DNA of 10,859 nucleotides, from contig URKO01000014.1 of NCBI GenBank assembly GCA_900548415.1, positions 1 through 10,859 on the forward strand. Direction: 5' to 3'. Under the pieces are notes generated by a model. It had not been told where the DNA came from, ran no database searches, and saw nothing but the letters and a program-made list of their open reading frames with translations. Below, piece by piece: positions 1 to 6,300 of this stretch. The position numbers and the translations under genes were made by a program. The first letter of the stretch is position 1. The number at the start of each line of letters is the position of its first letter. This DNA comes from an uncultured Porphyromonas sp. GTDB taxonomy: Bacteria; Bacteroidota; Bacteroidia; Bacteroidales; Porphyromonadaceae.

Positions 1-3
1 GCT

Positions 4-32
4 AACAGCCAACAGCCTCATAATGCGTTAGC
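4..32. repeat. Short tandem and inverted repeat at window edge
   Basis: The 7-mer AACAGCC occurs twice head to tail at 4-10 and 11-17. GCTAAC at 1-6 is complementary to GTTAGC at 27-32 across a 20-base loop. This could be the remains of a terminator or spacer of an upstream gene outside the window. The arms are short and no T-run follows, so the call is weak. Confidence 0.25.
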
Positions 33-77
33 CCTGCAGAGTCTGGAGCGTGTGTAGCATTGTCCACTTTTTTTGAG

Positions 78-85
78 TAGATTTG
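78..85 (+). promoter_or_regulatory. Putative Bacteroidota -7 promoter element for the lipoprotein gene
   Basis: TAGATTTG fits the Bacteroidota -7 consensus TAnnTTTG exactly. The expected partner is TTTG about 19-21 bases upstream. The nearest match is ATTG at 59-62, only 15 bases away, so the -33 element is poor. Transcription would begin near 92 and leave a leader of about 55 bases before the start codon at 147. Confidence 0.45.
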
Positions 86-146
86 CGGTGAGATGAGGTG
101 AGCTACCTGTCTCAGCAAGAGCGAAATCACTTAATCCATCCATAAT

Positions 147-986
147 ATGATCCAGATAAAGCAGTCTATCATCTTAGTACCCCTACTAACACTAGTGCTG
201 GGAGCTTTCGCAGCGTGTGACAAAGAGCCACAACCTGTCGATCCTGTCGACCCTCCCTTCTTCAAGGTTGCCACGCCTCTCGACTATATATCAGAGGAGA
301 ATCTTGTCCTCGAGGGTGACCCTGCGAAGAGTTTCTTCACCTACTCAGAGGCACTCACGGCAGTGCCACAAGGCACGCACCTGGGCTCACGATATGAGTG
401 GGCTGGGATCATCCCGCTTGTAACTGATCTGGAGGATCCTACGCTTATCTTCGTGGTCGCTAACGAGCACCTAGCCGTCGAGGAGGCTATTCAGATAGGT
501 AACACAAAAGCTACCTATAGCTCTGACTACAAGAATATGGGCAATGGTATCTCCTATGCGCTCCGCCTAGCTCCTGCTAAGGCTGCTGCCGAGGAAGGCT
601 TCCCCCCAGCTCAAGACAAAAAGTTCCTAGCCGCCTACCGCTACCAAGTCTCAGAAGGGAAGGATGGAGGTTTCCTGACAGTCACCGTGCGTCCGCTCGG
701 AGAGAGCTTTGACGGGACTATTGAAGAGATAGCTCAGGAGAGCTTTTGGGCTCAGGATAAGCAAAATGATGTGGAGCGTCAGTTCCCCTTTGCGGGCCAA
801 CTCAATGGAGACATCCTAGACGATGAAGGCATCGGTGGCTGGTACTGGACTAGCACGCCTGATGGTGACAAATCAGCATACTACGTGTGGATCGGCGGGG
901 GTGCTGCGGGCATCTTTGACGACGGTAAGTTGGTTGTCGAGGACTATCGTCAGATGGGGCACTCCGTGCGTCCCTTTCATATCTAG
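147..986 (+). CDS. Putative surface lipoprotein with FISUMP/DUF1566-like C-terminal region
   Basis: A 279-residue exported protein of unknown specific role. The N-terminus has a lysine followed by a hydrophobic stretch (about residues 6-22) that ends at FAAC, with Cys24 as the likely lipidated residue. Phe at -3 is not the ideal lipobox residue. The acidic DKE directly after the Cys resembles the short charged signals that send Bacteroidota lipoproteins to the cell surface; this is inference. A segment near residues 66-90 (TYSEAL ... GSRYEW) and the C-terminus (WYWTSTPDGDKSAYYVW, then GHSVRPF at the end) match the layout of FISUMP/DUF1566 domains: an opening 'W/Y-x-EA', a late 'YWTST' and a closing 'SVRP'. 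Such domains occur in many cell-surface proteins and resemble C-type-lectin folds. The middle (about 100-200) is unrecognised. The gene stands alone, with its own promoter-like site upstream and a strong hairpin after the stop. No Shine-Dalgarno sequence precedes the ATG, as usual in this phylum. The lipoprotein call is firmer than the domain call. Confidence 0.8.
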   Translation: MIQIKQSIILVPLLTLVLGAFAACDKEPQPVDPVDPPFFKVATPLDYISEENLVLEGDPAKSFFTYSEALTAVPQGTHLGSRYEWAGIIPLVTDLEDPTLIFVVANEHLAVEEAIQIGNTKATYSSDYKNMGNGISYALRLAPAKAAAEEGFPPAQDKKFLAAYRYQVSEGKDGGFLTVTVRPLGESFDGTIEEIAQESFWAQDKQNDVERQFPFAGQLNGDILDDEGIGGWYWTSTPDGDKSAYYVWIGGGAAGIFDDGKLVVEDYRQMGHSVRPFHI

Positions 987-1004
987 TCAGTTAGCTGACT
1001 CCTG

Positions 1005-1062
1005 AGTAAATACAAACATCGGCTCACCTCGTCCTTCGAGATGAGCCGATGTTTTGTTTACT
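1005..1062. terminator. Bidirectional intrinsic terminator between converging genes
   Basis: The core stem pairs 1014-1026 with 1042-1054 (13 bp: AAACATCGGCTCA and its complement). It continues inward after one mismatch with CTCG/CGAG. An outer pairing, AGTAAA (1005-1010) with TTTACT (1057-1062), lengthens it. On the plus strand the right arm runs into GTTTTGTTTA; on the minus strand the exit reads TTTGTATTTACT. Both strands therefore have a U-rich tail, which fits shared termination of the lipoprotein gene (stop at 984-986) and of lpxH (ends at 1090). Confidence 0.85.
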
Positions 1063-1089
1063 GAGACTGTTGACTCTTGCGACAGTCTC

Positions 1090-1869
1090 TTACTGCGCGT
1101 CGTAGAGCGATAAGGTGAGCGACTCACCGTCCCAGCGGGCGTAAGAGTTGTAGTGGATCCAGTCGCCGAGGATGATGCAGCGACGATCGTCGGGAAGCGA
1201 GAGATTGAGCAGCAGGTGACGGTGACCATATATATAGTAGTCTATCTCGGGGTGCTGCTGGATCAGCTCTTTGGTGTACTGCACGAGCCACTCGTCGCGC
1301 TCCACATTCATCTGCGGATTGTAGCCAGGTCGTGACGGATCGTCGGCAGCTCGCATCTGTCGCAGGCGGTTGCGGTAAGCCCACCGCTGTGCGAAGCCGA
1401 CGGTCCAGCGAGGGTGGATCGCAGCATAGAGACGCCGTGCCAGTCGGCTCTCGAAGATGCCAAAGAGCCACCGCTCCTTCTTGTAGCGTAGGGCATACTC
1501 CCGATGTCCGTGCGACAGACGGAAGGTGCACCCTTTGAGTTGGCAGACGACCGTGTCGCGATGCACGATGACGCCTAGCTCTTTTTCAAAGTAATCGGTG
1601 AGCCAGAGGTCGTGATTGCCCATGATGTAGTGCACCTCAACACCTCGCTCCACGAGGTCTGCCAAAGCAGCGAGGAAGCGTACAGCTCCCCTCGGCACGA
1701 CATACTTGTAGTCAAACCAGTAGTCGAGCATATCGCCCAGCAGGTAGACCGCCTCGGCATCGTCCGCTATGGAGCGCAGCCAGGCGACTAGTCGTAGTTC
1801 AGCACGCCTAGGGTCGTCGTGATAGGGCGACCCTAGGTGTGCATCTGAGAGGAAGTATATAGCTCCCAT
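1090..1869 (-). CDS. lpxH: UDP-2,3-diacylglucosamine diphosphatase (LpxH family)
   Basis: A 259-residue calcineurin-type metallophosphoesterase. LpxH hydrolyses UDP-2,3-diacylglucosamine to lipid X and UMP, the fourth step of lipid A synthesis, at the cytoplasmic face of the inner membrane. The metal-binding motifs are present in order: SDAHLG (Asp9, His11), GDMLDYW (Asp46), GNHD (Asn85, His86), LSHGH (His120) and YGHRH (His216, His218), followed by ILGDWI. The basic, aromatic insert between about 125 and 190 (including IHPRWTVGFAQRW) matches the membrane- and substrate-facing lid of LpxH rather than a generic phosphoesterase. One oddity is that the fourth motif reads HGH, where E. coli LpxH and the Bacteroides proteins I recall have HGD. 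The gene is last in a five-gene minus-strand run and starts 26 bases after the Fe-S assembly gene. The ATG at 1869 gives the motif at the expected distance from the N-terminus. Confidence 0.88.
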   Translation of the reverse strand: MGAIYFLSDAHLGSPYHDDPRRAELRLVAWLRSIADDAEAVYLLGDMLDYWFDYKYVVPRGAVRFLAALADLVERGVEVHYIMGNHDLWLTDYFEKELGVIVHRDTVVCQLKGCTFRLSHGHREYALRYKKERWLFGIFESRLARRLYAAIHPRWTVGFAQRWAYRNRLRQMRAADDPSRPGYNPQMNVERDEWLVQYTKELIQQHPEIDYYIYGHRHLLLNLSLPDDRRCIILGDWIHYNSYARWDGESLTLSLYDAQ

Positions 1870-1895
1870 AGGTAGGGTGTCAGCAACGCTTTGCC

Positions 1896-2210
1896 CTAGA
1901 GGAAGCCCAGCTCCAGCTGTGCCTCTTCGGACATCATTGAGCTATCCCACGATGGGTCGAAGGTGAGCTCGATGTCACACCGCTTGACGCCTTTGATGCT
2001 CTCGACCTTGATCTGTACATCCTGCAGGATGAAGTCTGCGGCCGGGCAATTGGGCGCCGTGAGTGTCATCGTGATCACCACCTTAGCCCCCTCCTCCTGT
2101 ATATCCACATTGTAGATGAGGCCTAGGTCGTAGATGTTGACAGGGATCTCAGGGTCGTAGACGGTGCGGAGCATCTTGACGATCTGCTCCTCTAGTTGTA
2201 GTGTCTCCAT
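1896..2210 (-). CDS. MIP18/SufT-type (DUF59) Fe-S cluster assembly protein
   Basis: A 104-residue cytosolic protein of the DUF59/MIP18 family, the branch found beside or within SUF systems in Bacteroidota. Members help mature or carry Fe-S clusters to target proteins; the exact biochemical step is not settled. Visible signatures are DPEIPVNIYDLGLIY (residues 19-33), MTLTAPNCP (48-56) with the family's conserved cysteine at Cys55, and FDPSWD near 84-89. The length is normal for a single-domain member. It begins six bases after the DPP11 stop and lies 26 bases before lpxH, so translation is probably coupled within one transcript. No other suf genes are in the window, so it is separated here from a suf operon. 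PaaD-type phenylacetate proteins share this fold but would sit with paa genes, which are absent. Confidence 0.87.
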   Translation of the reverse strand: METLQLEEQIVKMLRTVYDPEIPVNIYDLGLIYNVDIQEEGAKVVITMTLTAPNCPAADFILQDVQIKVESIKGVKRCDIELTFDPSWDSSMMSEEAQLELGFL

Positions 2211-2216
2211 AGGCAG

Positions 2217-4379
2217 TTACTTAACAAGGTTCATCTCGTCGAGCAGACGCTGGCAGTGACCATACTTGTCGACCAGCATGAGGAGGTAGCGTATATCTAG
2301 GATAATGCTTCTCTGGTAGTCTGGTAGGTACTCGATGTCGCCACCGACACCCTCCCAGTTGCGGTCGAAGTTGAGCCCGATGAGGCGCCCCTTGCTGTCG
2401 AAGACAGGGCTACCCGAGTTACCACCCGTCGTGTGGGTCGTAGCGCAGAAGTTGACCGGCATCTCGCCATTCGGTAGCGCATAGACGCCGTAGTCCTTTT
2501 GCTTGTAGATCTCTTTGATCTGGTCAGGCAGGGCAAACTCCCAGCTGTTGGGGTCTTCCTTTTCCATCACACCTGTGAGGGTCGTCTGATGCCCGTAGTA
2601 GACGTTGTCTCGAGGAGTGTAGCCACGCACATTGCCGTAGGTAAAGCGGAGCGTCAGGTTGGCATCGGGCCACACCTTGCGCGCGCCCTGCATATCCATC
2701 GCGCCACGCACGTAGTCTCTGTGAGCCAGCTTGATCGGATCATCGTAAGCAGCCTGCTGCTCACGCATCTGGACAAAGAGATTGATCGTAGAGACCGTAA
2801 ACTGCATCATCGGATCGCTTAGGAGCTGCTCACGTGAGGGAGTCTTGAGGAAAGCGTCGAAGCGTGCAGGATCAGCAAAGATCGAGCTGTCGAAGAGATG
2901 AGCTACATAAGCTTGTACGGAGCCATACTGAGCCACGCCCTCGCGAAGAGCTTCTGGCCAGTGCGCCTCATCGATACGCTCCGTGTAGCGCTGCAGGAGT
3001 ACTGTCGCGACCTCCTTGTCGACCGTTGGGTCGTAGTCCTTATTATAGAAGGCCGCGTAGCCACTACGCAACTCGCTGATGATCTCCTCGCGCACCTTCG
3101 GGTCGCTCCACTGCTGGAGCTTCTGACCATCTACGAGCGGGATCTGTAGGAACTCGATCGGCGTCAGGATACCCTCCATAAGGTACCACTGCACACGACG
3201 CGCCTCCCGACGGGCAGCGACACAGTCAGCGATCGTCTGGATAGCTTTGGTCACTTCGGGGCGGTTGTTGGCCTTAGCCCAGCTAGCCAGCGCGTCCTGT
3301 TGCGCACGCTTAGTCGCTTGTAGGTTACGAGTACGGATTGCCCAGTTGGCACCTTGAGCGCGCTTATAGCCGTTTTGCGAGTAAGCATACTTAGCAGCGT
3401 ACTGTATGTTGACCTTTTCGTCAGCAAGCATACGTCGCAGCATCACCTCCTGACGCAGGCCACGCATCTCGATACGTATGTTATTGTCTATCTCAGACCA
3501 CTCGTCCACCTGCGCCTCTGTAAAGAAGTGATTGGTCGTGCCAGGGAAGCCCATAATCAGCGCAAAGTCGTCACGCTGCACGCCTGAAGTAGAGACCGCA
3601 GCAAAGCGCTCTGGCTTGTACGGCACATTGTCAGCGCTGTAGTCGGCGGGGTTATTGTTCTTGTCCACATAGACGCGGAAGATAGAGAAGTCTCCCGTGT
3701 GGCGAGGCCACATCCAGTTGTCCGTGTCGGAGCCATACTTACCGATAGCACTGGGCGGAGCCGCTACAAGCCGTACGTCGGTAAAGACCTTCTTGGTAAA
3801 GAGGTAGTAACGGTTGCCCCCGTAGAAGAGCTTCAGCTCGTAACGAATGCCAGGCTGCTTCATTGCCTCCTCGCCAACGATCGCGGGGATCATCTTGGTG
3901 AGCGTCGCTATGGAGAAAGCCGCCATCGGATCCTCCTTGTAGGGAGACTCCTGGAGCAGCTTATTCACCTGGTCGGTCACGTTGGTGATCTTATCGATCG
4001 AGATCACCTCCAGCCCAGGACAGGGTAGCTCCTCACGCATCGACTGCGTCCAGATGCCGTCACGCAGGTAGTTGTGCTCTACGGCTGAGTGACTCTGTAT
4101 CTGATCGTAGCCACAGTGGTGGTTGGTCAAAACGAGTCCTTGGTCCGAGACGAAGACGCCTGAGCAGCCTCCGTCAAACATTACGACCGCACGCTGCAAG
4201 CAGGGGCCGTCAGGATTGTATATCTCCTCCACAGGGATCTGTAGCCCCTTAGCTCGGAGTTCGTCAGCTTGGTCAGCCATCTGCTCCAGTAGCCACATAC
4301 CTCCGTCGGCCAGTGCCACGGCCGAGAGGGTGAGACTGGTAAGCAGGAGTAGAAGTACTCTTCTTAGGTGAGTTGTCAT
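2217..4379 (-). CDS. dpp11: Asp/Glu-specific dipeptidyl-peptidase 11 (peptidase family S46)
   Basis: A 720-residue periplasmic serine exopeptidase that releases N-terminal dipeptides with Asp or Glu in second position. Such enzymes feed amino-acid-fermenting Porphyromonas with dipeptides. The signal peptide has RR at 6-7, a leucine-rich core (9-20) and likely cleavage after ALA (residue 24), leaving DGGMWLL at the mature N-terminus. The catalytic triad is readable: TNHHCG (His88 as the likely catalytic His), DNWMWPRHTGDF (Asp230) and GGNSGSP (Ser655). The His-Asp spacing of 142 equals that of the His85/Asp227 pair I recall for P. gingivalis DPP11. The decisive residue is Arg673 in GLNFDRNWEG: DPP11 carries Arg there and binds acidic P1 side chains, while DPP7 carries Gly. 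Length and Ser/Arg numbering equal those recalled for P. gingivalis. The gene lies mid-cluster, 38 bases after the CYTH gene and 6 before the Fe-S gene. No TAnnTTTG element is seen in the 38-base gap, so it probably relies on read-through. Confidence 0.93.
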   Translation of the reverse strand: MTTHLRRVLLLLLTSLTLSAVALADGGMWLLEQMADQADELRAKGLQIPVEEIYNPDGPCLQRAVVMFDGGCSGVFVSDQGLVLTNHHCGYDQIQSHSAVEHNYLRDGIWTQSMREELPCPGLEVISIDKITNVTDQVNKLLQESPYKEDPMAAFSIATLTKMIPAIVGEEAMKQPGIRYELKLFYGGNRYYLFTKKVFTDVRLVAAPPSAIGKYGSDTDNWMWPRHTGDFSIFRVYVDKNNNPADYSADNVPYKPERFAAVSTSGVQRDDFALIMGFPGTTNHFFTEAQVDEWSEIDNNIRIEMRGLRQEVMLRRMLADEKVNIQYAAKYAYSQNGYKRAQGANWAIRTRNLQATKRAQQDALASWAKANNRPEVTKAIQTIADCVAARREARRVQWYLMEGILTPIEFLQIPLVDGQKLQQWSDPKVREEIISELRSGYAAFYNKDYDPTVDKEVATVLLQRYTERIDEAHWPEALREGVAQYGSVQAYVAHLFDSSIFADPARFDAFLKTPSREQLLSDPMMQFTVSTINLFVQMREQQAAYDDPIKLAHRDYVRGAMDMQGARKVWPDANLTLRFTYGNVRGYTPRDNVYYGHQTTLTGVMEKEDPNSWEFALPDQIKEIYKQKDYGVYALPNGEMPVNFCATTHTTGGNSGSPVFDSKGRLIGLNFDRNWEGVGGDIEYLPDYQRSIILDIRYLLMLVDKYGHCQRLLDEMNLVK

Positions 4380-4417
4380 AGGTAGTTATCTTTATATAGT
4401 GTATTACGTTGATTCTC

Positions 4418-4891
4418 TTAGGTAGTGGGTGGTGGCGTCAGCTCTTGCGCTAGCATAGCGTTGTAGTAGCGCGGGTCGCCCGTCACTTCGCGCCCCAGCC
4501 AACTGGGTAGCGCAGGACGATCTGCGGGGCTCGTCAACTCTACCTCTGCCATGACCAAGCCTTCTAGCCGCCCGCCGAAGCGGTCTACCTCCCACACGAA
4601 GCCTGCAAAAGGCACGTAGTAGCGCACCTTCTCGAGGCTACTGCTAGCACACTGGCGCAGCATCTCCTCAGCATCAGCGACAGGAATCGCGTACTCCCAC
4701 TCGGAGCGGATGAGTCCGTCGGGGGTGGAGCCTCCCTTGATGGTGAGTCGCGCCTCCTCATCGATGATGCGCACCCGCACCGTCACCCGCCCATCTGCTG
4801 TCAGATAGCCCTGACGGATATGGTGGTGGTGAGACGCCTCTCGGAGGTAGTCATCACGACTGACGAGGTACTTGCGCTCGATCTCTAGCAT
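4418..4891 (-). CDS. CYTH domain / triphosphate tunnel metalloenzyme family protein
   Basis: A 157-residue cytosolic protein from the ATG at 4891. That start puts the family's ExExK signature at residues 3-7 (MLEIERK). The reading frame is open to 4960, but the extra 23 codons would overlap the neighbouring gene and read as non-conserved sequence. The tunnel-lining charged pairs follow in the expected order: RVRVR with Arg39 and Arg41, Lys52 in LTIKG, SEWEY (Glu64, Glu66), EKVRY (Lys88, Arg90), WEVDRF (Glu101, Asp103) and MAEVEL (Glu116, Glu118). The end, PSWLGREVTGDPRYYN, is typical of the bacterial NeuTTM/YgiF-like group. Characterised relatives hydrolyse inorganic tripolyphosphate or related triphosphates with a divalent metal; some CYTH proteins are adenylate cyclases, so the substrate cannot be named. 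Four consecutive histidines (21-24) are unusual. The start lies seven bases after the DUF2027/Smr gene stop. Confidence 0.85.
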   Translation of the reverse strand: MLEIERKYLVSRDDYLREASHHHHIRQGYLTADGRVTVRVRIIDEEARLTIKGGSTPDGLIRSEWEYAIPVADAEEMLRQCASSSLEKVRYYVPFAGFVWEVDRFGGRLEGLVMAEVELTSPADRPALPSWLGREVTGDPRYYNAMLAQELTPPPTT

Positions 4892-4898
4892 TGGGTCG

Positions 4899-6164
4899 TT
4901 ACTTTGCTGAAATGGTGACTTCGATAGCGCCCATCGGGAAGCCGTCGAACGTAACGTCACGATACTGCACCATCGGGTAGTCCTGCTCGATGCGGTTGAT
5001 GATCAGCTGATGCAGGACGCCCTGACCAGCTCCATGGATGAAGATCACCTTGCTACCACGACGATCTAGACGCTTGTCTAGCTCACGGCGAAAGTTCTTC
5101 AACTGAAAGAGTAGCACCTCGTGCGGAGTCATCCCCGTAGCATTCGGGAGGATACGCTCTGCCTCTAGTCCCACCTTCTCGATGGTTTGCTCGGGAGCTG
5201 CAGGCGCAGCCTGTGGAGCCGCTGGAGTCTCAGGGCGTTTGGCCTCAGGCTGAGGCTTAGCCACACTCTTCTTGGTAGGCTTTTGCGGTGCCTTCTGCGG
5301 AGCCTTTTGTGTAGCCGTCGCCTGCTCCGCACTCTCGATAGCACGCTGTGGCAAAGCTCCTCGACGATTCGTTGCTGGCGTAGGCACTGGCGCAGGCTCC
5401 TCGGCGGGAGCTTGCTGGGTGCCATCGTACGCCTCTAGGACGGGGATCACAAGCGCATCCTCGTCAAAGAAGGGATTCTCACGAAAGGCGTGACGCTTCA
5501 CCAGTTTGACCACATCCATCCGCACCTGACGCTCTACGGGTGGCATGGAGCGATAGGTGCGCTCGGGCTTGTAAGCGACAAACTGGAAGTGTGAGACAGC
5601 GTGGTCATTGATCTCTGACACATCAAACTCCTCAACGAGTACCCGCATATCCGGCTCTAGGACGCCTGCTGAGCGGAGTTTGTAGCCTCCCGCTGAGGTT
5701 GTCGTGCTATAAGTGAAGAGGAGATGATAGTTGCTCTCGTTGATCAGATAAGTCTCGTAGGGAGACTGTCCGAAGTGCTCGTACGATACGGGCAGATAGG
5801 CGACATGCACCTGTAGCTGCTCGCCTCCTGAGCGGTCAAACCAAGGGCCCTTGGAGAGGGGCGCCACAAAGCTCAAGTCTTGCTCGGCCTCCTCGGCCGG
5901 CTCTGGCGTAGCCGGAGTCGCTATGGGTGCACTGCTTTTAGGTTGCTGCACTGTCGGCTCTTGTCGCTTCACTACGGGGGGCTTGTATGCTGGTACGAAG
6001 GTGTCGCGGCTGTCTACCACGACGCACTCATGTATCGGTGTGGGTAGCTCGAAGCCGTCGGGGCCCTCGACCCACGCCACACCACGCTCGATGCGCTTGA
6101 CGACACCACCGCCCGACGCATTGAGGTAGCGGATGGTGTCTCCTACTTTTATATTCTGTGCCAT
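4899..6164 (-). CDS. DUF2027 protein with C-terminal Smr-like domain
   Basis: A 421-residue cytosolic protein of a family largely restricted to Bacteroidota and without an established function. Residues 1-55 form a small beta-rich N-terminal module (VGDTIRYLNASGGGVVKRI). A proline-rich linker follows (about 61-97), then a beta-rich DUF2027 core (about 98-250). A second low-complexity Ala/Pro/Lys/Gln linker (about 251-327, with KAPQ repeated at 287-294) leads to an Smr-like domain (about 330-421). The Smr signature HGxGxG is present as HGAGQG at 377-382, preceded by KVIFI. Smr domains bind or nick nucleic acids in MutS2 and related proteins, including factors acting on stalled ribosomes. The usual opening D-L-H motif appears replaced by GLEA (332-335). 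It is the first gene of the minus-strand run and faces gmd across a divergent promoter region. The ATG at 6164 starts the conserved N-terminus directly. Confidence 0.85.
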   Translation of the reverse strand: MAQNIKVGDTIRYLNASGGGVVKRIERGVAWVEGPDGFELPTPIHECVVVDSRDTFVPAYKPPVVKRQEPTVQQPKSSAPIATPATPEPAEEAEQDLSFVAPLSKGPWFDRSGGEQLQVHVAYLPVSYEHFGQSPYETYLINESNYHLLFTYSTTTSAGGYKLRSAGVLEPDMRVLVEEFDVSEINDHAVSHFQFVAYKPERTYRSMPPVERQVRMDVVKLVKRHAFRENPFFDEDALVIPVLEAYDGTQQAPAEEPAPVPTPATNRRGALPQRAIESAEQATATQKAPQKAPQKPTKKSVAKPQPEAKRPETPAAPQAAPAAPEQTIEKVGLEAERILPNATGMTPHEVLLFQLKNFRRELDKRLDRRGSKVIFIHGAGQGVLHQLIINRIEQDYPMVQYRDVTFDGFPMGAIEVTISAK

Positions 6165-6185
6165 TGCTTATTTCTGTTTTCTATG

Positions 6186-6202
6186 CGAAGATACCAAAAA
6201 TA
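6186..6202 (-). promoter_or_regulatory. Putative promoter elements for the minus-strand operon
   Basis: Read on the minus strand, TATTTTTG (6202-6195) matches TAnnTTTG exactly, and TATCTTCG (6193-6186) matches it with one change. Either would start transcription just before the ATG at 6164, with a short leader. TTTG at 6237-6234 is too far upstream for the usual 19-21 base spacing, so no clear -33 box is assigned. Confidence 0.45.
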
Positions 6203-6239
6203 GCCCAATCTGCTCACCTCTTCGTCTCACGACAAATCC

Positions 6240-6266
6240 ATTTCCTATGGAGGAAATTCAAATTTC
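6240..6266. promoter_or_regulatory. Two overlapping inverted repeats upstream of gmd (possible operator)
   Basis: ATTTCCT (6240-6246) pairs with AGGAAAT (6251-6257) across a 4-base spacer. GAAATT (6253-6258) pairs with AATTTC (6261-6266) across 2 bases. The two dyads share 6253-6257. They sit directly upstream of the putative gmd -7 element, about where a -33 element or activator site would be. A role as operator is inferred from position only. Confidence 0.4.
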
Positions 6267-6267
6267 G

Positions 6268-6275
6268 TACCTTTG
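6268..6275 (+). promoter_or_regulatory. Putative Bacteroidota -7 promoter element for gmd-fcl
   Basis: TACCTTTG matches TAnnTTTG exactly. Initiation would be near 6281, leaving about 20 bases before the ATG at 6301. The only -33-like sequence is TTTC at 6241-6244, 23 bases upstream and inside an inverted repeat, which suggests that expression may need an activator. Confidence 0.55.
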
Positions 6276-6300
6276 GGATTGAATCGATACTGTGACATCT

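Noticed and set aside
985..1000. AGTCAG/CTGACT hairpin overlapping the lipoprotein stop codon
   Set aside because: It is a perfect 6-bp stem, but small and with no T-run. The much stronger hairpin at 1005-1062 explains termination, so it was not listed as a separate feature.
4892..4960. Upstream extension of the CYTH gene
   Set aside because: It would overlap the Smr gene and push the ExExK motif from residue 3 to residue 26, whereas the family begins almost at the motif.
5187..5438. Leucine/arginine/cysteine-rich frames opposite the DUF2027 linker
   Set aside because: They are the complement of the low-complexity Ala/Pro/Lys linker, and their odd composition comes from that. No start context or family match was seen.
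6292..6300. GTG start for gmd
   Set aside because: It adds only three residues. The ATG at 6301 has the same context as porX and fits the family N-terminus.
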